NCBI GenBank assembly: GCA_044449065.1
Contig: JBIOHP010000046.1
Coordinates: 1 to 14,403 of the forward strand
Length of the DNA stretch: 14,403 bases
From: JBIOHP01 sp044449065
Lineage (GTDB): Bacteria; Bacteroidota; Ignavibacteria; UBA10030; SZUA-254
Reading direction: 5' to 3'
A model generated the notes under the pieces. The model saw only the letters and a program-made list of their open reading frames with translations, was not told where the DNA came from and made no database searches. A program made the translations under genes and the position numbers. Of the stretch, positions 6,446 through 14,403 are shown piece after piece; the first letter of the stretch is position 1, and every line of letters begins with the position of its first letter.

Positions 6446-6451
6446 TACGTT

Positions 6452-7381
6452 GTGAGTTTATTGGTCGTCGGTTCATTAGCGTTTGATACAATCGAAACGC
6501 CGTTCGGGTCTGTCCGCGATGTGGTCGGCGGATCAGCGGTTTATATTTCAACTGCGGCAAGCTATTTTATCACGCCGATTAATCTGGTGGGAGTCGTCGG
6601 TGGAGATTTTCCCAAATCGGCTATGGATTATCTCGAGAGCCGGGAAATTGATCTGGAAGGATTGCAGATCATTCCGCGGGGAAAAACATTCCGCTGGGGC
6701 GGCAAGTACCACTTCGATCTGAACAACCGCGATACATTATTCACGGAATTAAACGTGTTCGAGAAATTCAATCCGATCGTCCCGGAAACATACCGGAAAT
6801 CTACCTTCGTCGTCCTCGGCAACATCGATCCCGCGCTGCAGGGAAAGGTTCTCGATCAGATGGTGCAGAAACCCAAATTGGTCGTCGGTGATACGATGAA
6901 TTTCTGGATTCAGGGAAAAAAGAAAGACTTGCTTGAAACGCTCAAACGGGTGAATGTGCTTATTATTAACGATTCGGAAGCGCGCCAGCTTGCGGATCAG
7001 CCGAATCTCATCAAAGCCGCCAAGGTGATTATGAAGTTGGGACCGACGGTCGTCATTATCAAAAAAGGCGAACACGGAGCGCTGCTGATCACCAAGGATA
7101 TCATCTTCTCCGCACCCGCGTATCCGCTTGAAAGTATTTATGATCCCACCGGCGCCGGCGATTCGTTTGCCGGGGGATTTATCGGGTGGCTTGCCCGCAC
7201 GGATGATCTTTCGGAAGAAAATTTTAAACGCGCCGTCATCTATGGCAGCACGCTCGCTTCGTTCTGCGTGGAAAAATTCAGTTTGGACCGGTTGAAAGAG
7301 CTTTCCTATCTTGAAATTTATGATCGCTTCCGGTCGTTCAAAGAATTATCAAAATTTGATGAAGAGGTCCCGGTCGGGTAA
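6452..7381 (+). CDS. PfkB/ribokinase-family carbohydrate kinase
   Basis: This 309-residue cytoplasmic kinase phosphorylates a sugar or nucleoside using ATP. The family C-terminal signature DPTGAGDSFAGGF (231-243) is complete, with D237 as the catalytic base and GAGD as the anion hole. GGSAVY (26-31) matches the N-terminal glycine motif that contacts the sugar, and NDSEA (173-177) matches the phosphate/metal motif. Length is normal. The stop is followed after six bases by mtnA, so the two are very likely one transcript. Because MtnA isomerises a ribose-1-phosphate analogue, the kinase may feed or drain that intermediate, for instance acting on a nucleoside or (methylthio)ribose; this is inference from position. 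Sequence alone does not fix the substrate, and dedicated methylthioribose kinases belong to another fold. Confidence 0.85.
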   Translation: MSLLVVGSLAFDTIETPFGSVRDVVGGSAVYISTAASYFITPINLVGVVGGDFPKSAMDYLESREIDLEGLQIIPRGKTFRWGGKYHFDLNNRDTLFTELNVFEKFNPIVPETYRKSTFVVLGNIDPALQGKVLDQMVQKPKLVVGDTMNFWIQGKKKDLLETLKRVNVLIINDSEARQLADQPNLIKAAKVIMKLGPTVVIIKKGEHGALLITKDIIFSAPAYPLESIYDPTGAGDSFAGGFIGWLARTDDLSEENFKRAVIYGSTLASFCVEKFSLDRLKELSYLEIYDRFRSFKELSKFDEEVPVG

Positions 7382-7387
7382 CGTTCG

Positions 7388-8401
7388 ATGAGATCAATCG
7401 AATGGCTGGGGAGTGCCGTCCGTTTTATCGATCAAACGAAACTCCCCTCCGAAGAAAAATACATCGACACAAGCGATTACCGCGTCATCGCAGACGCGAT
7501 CCGCACATTGAAAGTCCGCGGAGCACCCCTCATTGGCATTGCCGCAGCGTATGGAACGGCGCTGGCAGCCCTTCAGATACACACCGTTAATGTAACTGCA
7601 TTTAAACATCAACTCAATTCAGTTATCGATGAGTTAGAATCCACCCGCCCTACTGCCGTAAATTTGAAATGGGCATTGAACAAAATGAAGGCGATCGTCT
7701 CCAAAGCCGATTCAATAGAGAACACCCGAAAGGAGCTGATAGGAGCGGCGATTCAGATCCATCAGGATGACGCCGATCGGTGCGAACGCATCGGCAAAAA
7801 CGGCGTCTCCCTCATCCCAGCGAACGCATCCATCCTTACGCATTGCAATACCGGCGCCCTGGCTACAGGCGGCGATGGAACGGCGTTAAACGTTGTTTTC
7901 AAAGCTCATCAAGCGGGAATGGTAAAACACGTATACATTGATGAGACAAGACCTTTATTACAGGGGGCGCGTTTAACGGCATGGGAATTAATGAAAGCTC
8001 AGGTACCCTGCACGCTCATCACTGATAATATGGCGGCATCATTGATGTTCCGACAAATGATTGATGTAATCATCGTCGGCGCGGACAGGATTGCCCGGAA
8101 CGGCGATACGGCGAACAAAATCGGGACGTATTCACTTGCGGTTCTTGCGCAGCATCATAAAATTCCGTTCTACATTGCGGCGCCCACAAGCACAATCGAT
8201 TCTTCTATTATAAACGGGGAAAAAATACCGATAGAGGAACGGTCATCCGATGAAATTACTCTCGGTTTTGGAAAACGTACCGCACCTGAGGGCGTCCACA
8301 CATATAATCCCGCGTTCGATATCACACCGGCGGAATTCATCACCGCGATTATTACCGAGGAGAAGGTCTTTCGACCTCCGTACGATTTTAACAACGTTTA
8401 G
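7388..8401 (+). CDS. mtnA: S-methyl-5-thioribose-1-phosphate isomerase
   Basis: MtnA converts 5-methylthioribose-1-phosphate to methylthioribulose-1-phosphate in methionine salvage and is a member of the eIF2B-alpha/delta-like isomerases. The 337 residues show the expected marks: VRGAPLIGIAAAYG (43-56, substrate phosphate region), ILTHCNTGALATGG (149-162) with catalytic C153, and VGADRIARNGDTANKIGTY (230-248) with catalytic D233. The protein is full length. It starts six bases after the kinase stop with no strong Shine-Dalgarno of its own, suggesting coupled translation. No other methionine-salvage gene (mtnB, C, D, K or P) lies in the window, so the product could instead enter a shunt of the kind described for 5-deoxypentose disposal. 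The related ribose-1,5-bisphosphate isomerase is the main alternative, but the motifs read as MtnA. Confidence 0.9.
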   Translation: MRSIEWLGSAVRFIDQTKLPSEEKYIDTSDYRVIADAIRTLKVRGAPLIGIAAAYGTALAALQIHTVNVTAFKHQLNSVIDELESTRPTAVNLKWALNKMKAIVSKADSIENTRKELIGAAIQIHQDDADRCERIGKNGVSLIPANASILTHCNTGALATGGDGTALNVVFKAHQAGMVKHVYIDETRPLLQGARLTAWELMKAQVPCTLITDNMAASLMFRQMIDVIIVGADRIARNGDTANKIGTYSLAVLAQHHKIPFYIAAPTSTIDSSIINGEKIPIEERSSDEITLGFGKRTAPEGVHTYNPAFDITPAEFITAIITEEKVFRPPYDFNNV

Positions 8402-8474
8402 TAAAAATCTGATAATTACTTTGACGCGAGGCTGCTGTATCAGAAATATGATGAATAAGTACAATCATAAACCA

Positions 8475-8526
8475 GACCCCCTGCGATGCAAAAAACGCAT
8501 CGCGTCCCGCTTGAAAATGGGGGACG
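8475..8526. repeat. Dispersed double-hairpin repeat, copy B
   Basis: This is the second copy of the element at 72-121. The first stem is identical, GCGATGC (8483-8489) with GCATCGC (8497-8503). The second uses different bases yet still pairs, CGTCCC (8503-8508) with GGGACG (8521-8526). It lies in the 190-base gap between mtnA and recO, about 65 bases before the recO start, in the same orientation as copy A. It could affect recO mRNA, but no U-tract marks a terminator. Confidence 0.75.
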
Positions 8527-8591
8527 AACGCATATCCGGCGACGTGAAAATACAAAAGCATTTAGTATTCATCTACTAGTGAAAGAATTAC

Positions 8592-9374
8592 GTGAGTGAA
8601 ATCGTAAAAACAGAAGCGATTGTTCTTAAGGCAATAAAGTACCGGGAATCAAGCAAAATCGTCACCTATTTTACCAAAGAACATGGTAAACTCAGCGCAA
8701 TAATTAAGGGCGCCAGATCATCGAAGCAAATGTTCGGAACCGCGTTGGAGCCGATGTCGCGCGTCTCGCTGGTCGTCTATGAAAAAAAAGGGAGGGAAAT
8801 TCAAACCGTTACCCAATGTGAAGTCATCCGGCAGCAACGGAATTTGTTCTATAATCTGGAAAAAATGCTTGTCGGTATGTCGATCATCGAACTGGTTCGC
8901 AATATAGCCCACGAGCAGGAAAAGAACGTCCCGTTATTTGAGCTTATTGCGACCACCCTATCCGAAGTGAACGATGCAACCAGAAACCCCCTAAATTTGT
9001 TCTATAGTTTTGAGATTTCACTCGCAGATATCCTTGGATTTGGTTTATCGTTTGAGCACTGTGTTTGGTGCGAAGGAAAGGTTGACGTGCATAGAACCAC
9101 CGACAATAAAATTGAATACCACCTTGAAAAAGGCGGACCATTATGCGAAAAATGCAATACCCTCCAAGGGAAAAAATTTGCACTCTCTATGCCAGCATTA
9201 AAAATATTGCAGTTTCTCGCAAACGAAAAAGAGGTGAGAAAGAAGGTGAATCTGGTAATTTATAAAAAACAAGGACTTGAAATCGAATCGTTTTTATTCA
9301 CGTACTTGCGCCTTCATGTTACGGGTGTTCGATCATTAAAATCAATGCAAGCGCTCAAAAATACTCTCGGATAA
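8592..9374 (+). CDS. recO: DNA repair protein RecO
   Basis: RecO anneals single-stranded DNA and, with RecR (and RecF), loads RecA on SSB-coated DNA in gap repair. The 260-residue protein has the N-terminal OB-fold opening KTEAIVLKAIKYRESSKIV (6-24) and KGARSSK (39-45), a helical C-terminal domain, and a four-cysteine zinc site at C157, C160, C185 and C188 (CVWC and CEKC), present in many but not all RecO proteins. Length is typical. GTG 8592 is chosen because family homology begins within five residues; the preceding Shine-Dalgarno is weak. It stands alone between mtnA and htrA. A repeat lies upstream and a weak terminator-like fold downstream. Confidence 0.88.
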   Translation: MSEIVKTEAIVLKAIKYRESSKIVTYFTKEHGKLSAIIKGARSSKQMFGTALEPMSRVSLVVYEKKGREIQTVTQCEVIRQQRNLFYNLEKMLVGMSIIELVRNIAHEQEKNVPLFELIATTLSEVNDATRNPLNLFYSFEISLADILGFGLSFEHCVWCEGKVDVHRTTDNKIEYHLEKGGPLCEKCNTLQGKKFALSMPALKILQFLANEKEVRKKVNLVIYKKQGLEIESFLFTYLRLHVTGVRSLKSMQALKNTLG

Positions 9375-9397
9375 TAGGAGTATTTGATATTATTCAG

Positions 9398-9427
9398 GAA
9401 ATGGGGTATTTCAATTATTTTTCTTTA
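9398..9427 (+). terminator. Possible weak terminator after recO
   Basis: GAAAT (9398-9402) can pair with ATTTC (9408-9412) around a GGGGT loop, followed by a T-rich run. The stem is short and AT-rich, so termination here is uncertain. Confidence 0.3.
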
Positions 9428-9509
9428 ATCTGAACCTTCAGCGAAACATTTGTTCAAATATCAAGTATATTAGTTAGTGATTATGATGTTGTATATGTCT
9501 ATAATTTAT

Positions 9510-9515
9510 AAGGAG
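9510..9515 (+). promoter_or_regulatory. Shine-Dalgarno that sets the htrA start
   Basis: AAGGAG lies six bases before ATG 9522. The nearer ATG at 9518 opens a frame of only three codons (M-N-V-stop), so 9522 is the real start. Confidence 0.7.
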
Positions 9516-9521
9516 TTATGA

Positions 9522-11051
9522 ATGTCTAAGAAATCAATATTCGGGGCGCTATTTTTAATATGCATCGGCATTGTATTCGGCGCGGTAATCGTATCAAATT
9601 TTCATGGAGGCATTACCTCCGGATTCGCCGGTGATCCGCAGGTAAAATTAGGGGCTCCCTCCCAGCTAAAAAATAATACCATCGATGGGTCGTTCAGTAA
9701 AGTCTTTGTTAATGTTGCAAAGGCAGTTACCCCTGCCGTTGTCAGCATTAATGTAACCATGAAGGAACGGAATAAATCTGAAGATATGCAGCAATTCTTC
9801 CATTTCTTCGGTCCGGATTTTAAATTCAAACAACCCGAGCCGCAGGCAGGAGCCGGTTCCGGCGTAATCATCAATCCCACCGGATATATCCTTACCAATA
9901 ATCATGTCGTCGAGGATGCAGATGATAACCATATCGAAGTGGTCATGGATAATAAACATAAGATGAAGGCGAAACTTATCGGCACCGACCCTTCAACCGA
10001 CCTTGCCGTTATCAAAGTGGATGGGAAGGAATTACCCACCGCTTCATTCGGCAATTCCGACAATCTTGAAGTCGGCGATTGGGTAGTGGCGATAGGTAAT
10101 CCTCTCGGGCTACAAAGCACAGTAACTGCAGGTATAATCAGCGCAGTAGGCAGAACGCTCGGCATTGTGGGTGATGGAAATTACGGGATAGAGAATTTCA
10201 TTCAAACCGATGCGGCAATTAATCCCGGCAATAGCGGCGGGCCATTGGTGAACCTTAACGGCGAAGTGATAGGCATTAACTCTGCGATAGCAACCACCAA
10301 CGCACGGTACCAGGGGTATGGTTTCGCTATCCCGATCAACCTGGCGAAAGCCGTCGCCGAAGATATTATCAAATACGGCAAAATTCGCAGGGGATATTTA
10401 GGAGTTACCATCAGCACGATGGATGAAACGACCGCAAAAGCAGAAGGTCTTGATAAAACGACCGGCGTCATAGTGAATGAGGTTGTTTCAGACGGCGCAG
10501 CGGCGGCAGCGGGCGTGAAAGCGGGCGATATCATCCTTACAATAGATGATAAAGAGATGACGGAATCGAACGAGTTACAATCGTATATCGGCAGCAAACA
10601 TCCGGGTGATGAAGTTAAATTAAAAATTTACCGGAATGGGACGATCATTAACAAGACCATCTCCCTACGCGGACGTACAGAGGAAAACGTTGCCGCAAGC
10701 AATGAATCTGATTCGAAAGACGCTCCCGAACCGGAAGCTACCACGTCTTCCAAGTCGCTTAATTTTGATAAACTTGGATTTTCCGTGAAAGAATTAAGTT
10801 CTCACGATAAAAAAGACGATAAGATCGATCACGGTGTCATCATTGACGATGTGAAATCACTTAGCGAAGGAGCAAGCCGGGGTTTAACCGAGGGTGATGT
10901 TATTCTTGAGGCGGATAAAAAAGAGATTAGTTCACCGAAAGATCTGCGCAATATTATCGATAAACATAAACCGGGCGATGCGATTCTATTAAGAATTTAC
11001 AGATCCAATGGTGCGATGCTCTTCACAGCGGTACAAATTCCTGAAAATTAA
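9522..11051 (+). CDS. HtrA/DegP (Do)-family periplasmic serine protease
   Basis: This 509-residue protease/chaperone degrades or refolds damaged envelope proteins. Residues 6-26 form an N-terminal signal or membrane anchor. The trypsin-like domain (about 60-280) has a complete triad: H128 in TNNHVVED, D160 in STDLAVIKVD and S238 in GNSGGPLV. PDZ1 runs from about 288 to 385 (RRGYLGV...) and PDZ2 from about 416 to 507 (GFSVKEL...), joined by an acidic/serine-rich linker near 388-412. This two-PDZ layout is that of DegP/DegQ rather than DegS. A bidirectional terminator follows at 11089-11125. Regulation by envelope stress is usual for the family, but no such site was identified here. Confidence 0.92.
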   Translation: MSKKSIFGALFLICIGIVFGAVIVSNFHGGITSGFAGDPQVKLGAPSQLKNNTIDGSFSKVFVNVAKAVTPAVVSINVTMKERNKSEDMQQFFHFFGPDFKFKQPEPQAGAGSGVIINPTGYILTNNHVVEDADDNHIEVVMDNKHKMKAKLIGTDPSTDLAVIKVDGKELPTASFGNSDNLEVGDWVVAIGNPLGLQSTVTAGIISAVGRTLGIVGDGNYGIENFIQTDAAINPGNSGGPLVNLNGEVIGINSAIATTNARYQGYGFAIPINLAKAVAEDIIKYGKIRRGYLGVTISTMDETTAKAEGLDKTTGVIVNEVVSDGAAAAAGVKAGDIILTIDDKEMTESNELQSYIGSKHPGDEVKLKIYRNGTIINKTISLRGRTEENVAASNESDSKDAPEPEATTSSKSLNFDKLGFSVKELSSHDKKDDKIDHGVIIDDVKSLSEGASRGLTEGDVILEADKKEISSPKDLRNIIDKHKPGDAILLRIYRSNGAMLFTAVQIPEN

Positions 11052-11088
11052 ACAAACGGGATTAACAAAGAAGCTATCGTAAATAAAA

Positions 11089-11125
11089 AACCCGCCATCT
11101 CCCTATGATGGCGGGTTAATCTTTT
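11089..11125. terminator. Bidirectional rho-independent terminator
   Basis: A perfect 11-bp stem, AACCCGCCATC (11089-11099) with GATGGCGGGTT (11107-11117), closes a 7-base loop. On the plus strand it runs into TTAATCTTTT; on the minus strand it runs into a six-T run from the A-tract at 11085-11090. It lies between two convergent genes and should end both the htrA transcript and the membrane-protein transcript. Confidence 0.88.
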
Positions 11126-11246
11126 CCTCCCTGTAATTAATTTAACAAATCACCGCCGTAACCGGTTCCGCAATCGGAACAATTCATAATACGATCTATT
11201 TCAATGACTTACAGCTTTTCATTTCGTGCTGGAAAATCGGTTCTTC

Positions 11247-12368
11247 CTATGCGTTTGATAATATTCCCATATCCGTAAATAATAAATGATCGTGGAGATA
11301 ATGGACGAGCAAGAAGGAGAGCACAACGATATAATAGCACTGATCGAATGATAAACCGAGAACTGGTTTAAGATAAATGAGGAAAGAAATAACAAATACC
11401 GCCATTACGGTTAAACCAACATTAAATAAGTAAAATTGCCATGAATTGCCGTGGGTGAAAATGCGATCTATGAATTTAGTCCCAATTTCACCGCGATTAT
11501 GACGCAACTGGTTAATATACACGGTTAGCCCCAGGTACTGAAATGAATGCCATGTGTTGAAGCCCTGAAATGCAACGTCAAGATTATTGAACGCCGGGAG
11601 AATAAATGCAATCACCGATGTTAGAGAAATCAATAATATTTTCGGATAATGTGCCGTTCCTTCCCGTATTTCAATCATCGTTTTCCAGATGAAAAGCGCC
11701 GCCCCGGCTACAAAGACGGCAAGGCTTCCATAAAATATAAAATCCGTCTTTAAAACATCCGGATAAAGAATTTTAGTATTTCCGATGAAAAACTTATCGT
11801 GAATAAACTTATAAATTGCAATCGGATAAAGACTCGAAAAAACCACTACATAGTCGATGAAATTCGACGCAGGCGAGGCGTTGAACTTTGACCGGGTTGA
11901 ATAACAATTGAGTATATATGTTATCTGGTGCAGGATATGGATTGATGCCCAAAAAAAGAAAATAGTGATTAAAATCTGAAAATAGTAAACCCCCAGATAT
12001 ATGACCATGATCGGAATGAGGATTGAACATCCTAGCAGAATCTTGTGGTTACGGGAAAATCCTTTGTCCAATAGAGTCCGGCTGTAGGTCGCATACATGT
12101 GTGGCCCACCGATAAATAACGCTATAAGAGCATTCACGAAATTCCGGCTTGCATCAGTATCCCATGTGAATGATATTCCAACTATTCTGAGTAAACCACT
12201 AATCAGTGGAGCTAATAAATTCAGCGAATAGAAGATCACGAAAGGAAGCGGCACCCATATTGCGCTTAGGCTGATAAACGTTAAATCCCATTTCTTACTA
12301 CGGAGCCAGCCGCTCTCGGTTGCGATTGCGTCGGTTCCATCCAGTGCAATTGTGTAGGTGGAGCTCAT
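11247..12368 (-). CDS. Polytopic membrane protein with four histidine clusters
   Basis: I cannot name this 373-residue inner-membrane protein with certainty. It has about eight to ten hydrophobic segments, starting near residue 28 and ending near 362. Histidines sit in four places at or beside membrane segments: GGPHMYATY (H90), WASIHILHQITY (H144, H147), FNTWHSFQYLG (H274) and VHYLHDHLLF (H356, H359, H361). Such spacing suggests a membrane metal site. From memory, the order GxPH, SIxH, H..F, H..D resembles Brp/Blh beta-carotene dioxygenases, but overall similarity is not evident, and a hydroxylase or desaturase-like enzyme is equally possible. It is transcribed towards the shared terminator. 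No Shine-Dalgarno is clear upstream. No carotenoid or rhodopsin gene is in the window. Confidence 0.7.
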   Translation of the reverse strand: MSSTYTIALDGTDAIATESGWLRSKKWDLTFISLSAIWVPLPFVIFYSLNLLAPLISGLLRIVGISFTWDTDASRNFVNALIALFIGGPHMYATYSRTLLDKGFSRNHKILLGCSILIPIMVIYLGVYYFQILITIFFFWASIHILHQITYILNCYSTRSKFNASPASNFIDYVVVFSSLYPIAIYKFIHDKFFIGNTKILYPDVLKTDFIFYGSLAVFVAGAALFIWKTMIEIREGTAHYPKILLISLTSVIAFILPAFNNLDVAFQGFNTWHSFQYLGLTVYINQLRHNRGEIGTKFIDRIFTHGNSWQFYLFNVGLTVMAVFVISFLIYLKPVLGLSFDQCYYIVVLSFLLVHYLHDHLLFTDMGILSNA

Positions 12369-12520
12369 ACTCTGTAATAATAATTAGTTGAGATGGTCAG
12401 AATATTAGGTGGTTTCAGATATAGCGCCAAATCTCATTAGAAGAAGCTTACATCGTTAACAATTTATCTGGCAATAATAATTCCCCTCACGGGTTCTGCC
12501 CCACCCTCCTCCATGATACT

Positions 12521-14338
12521 CTATTCGAAACCCTCGTACATCTTTTCGATGAGGTCTTTATACCGTTCTTCTACAATCTTTCGTTTGACCTTTAAGGTTG
12601 GAGTGATTTCCCCGTTATCGATAGTGAGGGGATTGCCAAGAAGCGTGAATTTCCGAACGCGCTCATAATTTGAAAGGTCTTTTTGCAAGGAATTGATGTC
12701 TTTCTCAAAAAGCTTACGTATTTCGTGATTGTTGATAAGATCCTCAACATTTGAATACCGGATATGATGTTTGGCAGCATATTCTTTAAGCGCTTCGAAA
12801 TCGGGCACAACCAGAGCGCTGCAAAATAAACGCTTCTCCCCAATCAGAACCATCTGATCAATATATTGGCTCTGGGCAAAAAGGTTTTCAATCGGCTGGG
12901 GAGCGATATTTTTGCCGCCCGTATTCACAAAGATATGCTTTTTCCGGTCGGTGATAGTGAGGAACCCTTGAGGATCGAACAACCCGATATCGCCGGTATG
13001 AAGCCAACCGGCATGATCGATAATTTCATCCGTCTCCTTCTTGTTTTTCCAGTACCCCTTCATGACATGCGGTCCGCGTGTGAGGATCTCGCCGTCATCC
13101 GCAATTTTTACCTCAACTCCGGGTATTGCTTTCCCGACGCTGCCGAATTTATAGTCATCCATTCTATTCACGCTGATGACCGGTGAACATTCGGTCATAC
13201 CGTATCCTTCAATAATCCGGACACCGGCGGCTTGAAAAAATCTTCCGATTTCTGCCGAAAGCGCCGCACCGCCCGAGATAAAAAATCGGAACCTGGTGCC
13301 CAGCCGTTCTTGTATTTTCCTGAAGGCAATTTTATTCGAAATGTTGTTTTGAAATGATAGCATTGCCGAAGGTTGATTCTTGCTCATAGCTTCCGAATAT
13401 CTCTGCCCAACGTTCATTGCCCAGCGGAACATCACTTGTTTCAGCGGGGATAACGATTCGACCTGTTTGTTCACGCGAATGTACAAACTTTCCAAAACCC
13501 TTGGCACGGTCGTTATGATGGTCGGATTCACTTCCAGAATATTTTCCTTCAAACTTTCAATAGTTTCGGCATAGGCGATACTTGCCCCGCATGCAAACGC
13601 CGTATAATATCCCGCCATCCGTTCAAAAGAATGGCTCAGCGGCAAATACGAAAGGATAACGTCGGAATCCGAGATCGGCAAACAGGGCGCCGAACAATAG
13701 ATATTGCTCACAAGGTTTTTGTGGGTCAGCATTACCCCTTTGGGATTTCCTGTCGTGCCGGATGTGTAGATGATCGTGAGGAGATCTTCGGGGAAGGTGT
13801 GGTCCCGCTCGTGTTCAAGAAATTGAGGATTGACTTCCATCTCTCGTGCACCCCGGGCATACAGTGTAGAAAGAAACGTAACGGTACGATCCTCGGCGAC
13901 GCCCTTCTCCGAATATGCTATGATATGCTTCATTTGGGGAACGGCTTCTCTGATCTTTTGAACTTTATTCAATTGAAATAAATTAGAAACAAATGCGCAA
14001 ACAACTTCTCCGTCGGTAAAGATATATTCGATCTGTTTCGGTGTGAGAGTCGGATAGACCGGGATACTTACCGCGCCGAGCTGCGCGAGCGCCATATCCG
14101 AGATTACCCATTCCGGTCGATTTTCAGAAAGGATGGCAACCTTATCGTGTCTCTTTATCCCAAGCGCGGATAATCCGTAGGCAAGTTGTTCAACAAGATT
14201 TCTGAGTTCTCCATAGGATATTCCCTTGTATCCGCCGTTCGATTTATACATGAAGGCGGACCTACTTGACCCCATATATTTACGTGTGACGTTTTCAAAC
14301 ATCATCGGGATAGTTTTAAATTCTACCGTCACACTCAT
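12521..14338 (-). CDS. Long-chain fatty acid-CoA ligase (AMP-forming)
   Basis: This 605-residue enzyme activates fatty acids with ATP to acyl-AMP and then to acyl-CoA, for beta-oxidation or lipid synthesis. All adenylate-forming motifs are present: P-loop YTSGTTGNPKG (191-201), YGMTE (379-383), HTGD (447-450, ribose-binding D450), TDRKKHIFVNTGGKNIAP (463-480, hinge and linker) and the C-terminal catalytic lysine K583 in ITPTLKVKR. Length and the GGKNIAPQPIE wording place it with the long-chain (FadD15/Faa-like) ligases rather than acetyl-CoA synthetases. It is probably membrane-associated. Its ATG is 65 bases from the window end with no strong Shine-Dalgarno. A 152-base gap separates it from the membrane protein on the same strand, so co-transcription is possible. 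Confidence 0.9.
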   Translation of the reverse strand: MSVTVEFKTIPMMFENVTRKYMGSSRSAFMYKSNGGYKGISYGELRNLVEQLAYGLSALGIKRHDKVAILSENRPEWVISDMALAQLGAVSIPVYPTLTPKQIEYIFTDGEVVCAFVSNLFQLNKVQKIREAVPQMKHIIAYSEKGVAEDRTVTFLSTLYARGAREMEVNPQFLEHERDHTFPEDLLTIIYTSGTTGNPKGVMLTHKNLVSNIYCSAPCLPISDSDVILSYLPLSHSFERMAGYYTAFACGASIAYAETIESLKENILEVNPTIITTVPRVLESLYIRVNKQVESLSPLKQVMFRWAMNVGQRYSEAMSKNQPSAMLSFQNNISNKIAFRKIQERLGTRFRFFISGGAALSAEIGRFFQAAGVRIIEGYGMTECSPVISVNRMDDYKFGSVGKAIPGVEVKIADDGEILTRGPHVMKGYWKNKKETDEIIDHAGWLHTGDIGLFDPQGFLTITDRKKHIFVNTGGKNIAPQPIENLFAQSQYIDQMVLIGEKRLFCSALVVPDFEALKEYAAKHHIRYSNVEDLINNHEIRKLFEKDINSLQKDLSNYERVRKFTLLGNPLTIDNGEITPTLKVKRKIVEERYKDLIEKMYEGFE

Positions 14339-14403
14339 AATGTCATCATCAATAAATACTAAATAATTTATTATCTTAAATTATTATTCATCCTCTATGA
14401 AAG

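Larger units (their letters stand above)
6036..6451. other. Repeat island between M28 and pfkB genes
   Basis: This 416-base gap holds no credible gene; short ORFs here run through fold-back repeats. It contains a 9-bp AT stem AATAATATT (6031-6039) with AATATTATT (6090-6098), the MITE-like inverted repeat (6117-6217), the five-hairpin array (6240-6367), and about 70 AT-rich bases before the kinase start that should include its promoter. No certain promoter or terminator was picked. Confidence 0.6.

Noticed and set aside
5977..6486. Short plus-strand ORFs across the M28-kinase gap
   Set aside because: They run through fold-back repeats and overlap real gene ends; no family resemblance.
9500..9505. 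TATAAT just before htrA as a -10 element
   Set aside because: It lies only 16 bases before the ATG and would place the transcript start at the Shine-Dalgarno, with no good -35 at the right distance.
12491..12506. GGGT...ACCC fold after the acyl-CoA ligase gene as a terminator
   Set aside because: A 4-bp stem without a T-tract in the minus direction is too weak to call.

Overview
The window is a stretch of bacterial chromosome with nine intact or near-intact protein genes plus a restriction gene carried as two pieces. I see no rRNA, tRNA or CRISPR array. The mix of a secreted M28 peptidase, secreted intradiol-type dioxygenase, PfkB kinase, MtnA, RecO, HtrA and acyl-CoA synthetase, with several starts lacking a clear Shine-Dalgarno and AT-rich gaps, would fit an environmental member of the Bacteroidota/Ignavibacteria (FCB) group. 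That assignment is an inference from gene style and is not proven by any marker here.

Layout. Positions 1-456 are gene-free and hold a dispersed double-hairpin repeat (copy A) and six tandem copies of an 11-base unit. A minus-strand secreted dioxygenase-like gene follows (457-1110), with a promoter-like site upstream at 1230-1257. The gap 1111-1573 ends in a triple-hairpin repeat (copy R1). Next is a minus-strand restriction-modification cassette (4121 down to 1574): a XamI-like type II endonuclease split by a one-base frame change into two overlapping ORFs, then an N6-adenine methyltransferase starting two bases after the endonuclease stop. The cassette is visibly AT-richer than its right-hand neighbours.

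A plus-strand run follows: secreted M28 peptidase (4392-6035); a repeat island (6117-6367) with a 100-base MITE-like inverted repeat and a five-hairpin array whose last three hairpins are a second, inverted copy (R2) of R1; PfkB kinase and mtnA as a tight pair (6452-8401); copy B of the double-hairpin repeat; recO (8592-9374); and an HtrA/DegP-type protease (9522-11051). A bidirectional terminator (11089-11125) separates this run from two minus-strand genes, a polytopic membrane protein with four histidine clusters (11247-12368) and a long-chain acyl-CoA synthetase (12521-14338).

How they work together. The endonuclease pieces and methyltransferase form one defence unit, possibly with a GTCGAC-type target if specificity follows XamI. 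The kinase and MtnA probably act in a nucleoside or methylthioribose salvage route. HtrA, the M28 peptidase and the dioxygenase-like protein act outside the cytoplasm. The most notable non-coding material is four families of fold-back or tandem repeats in the gaps. Two of these families occur twice in the window, and one pair shows base changes that preserve its stems.
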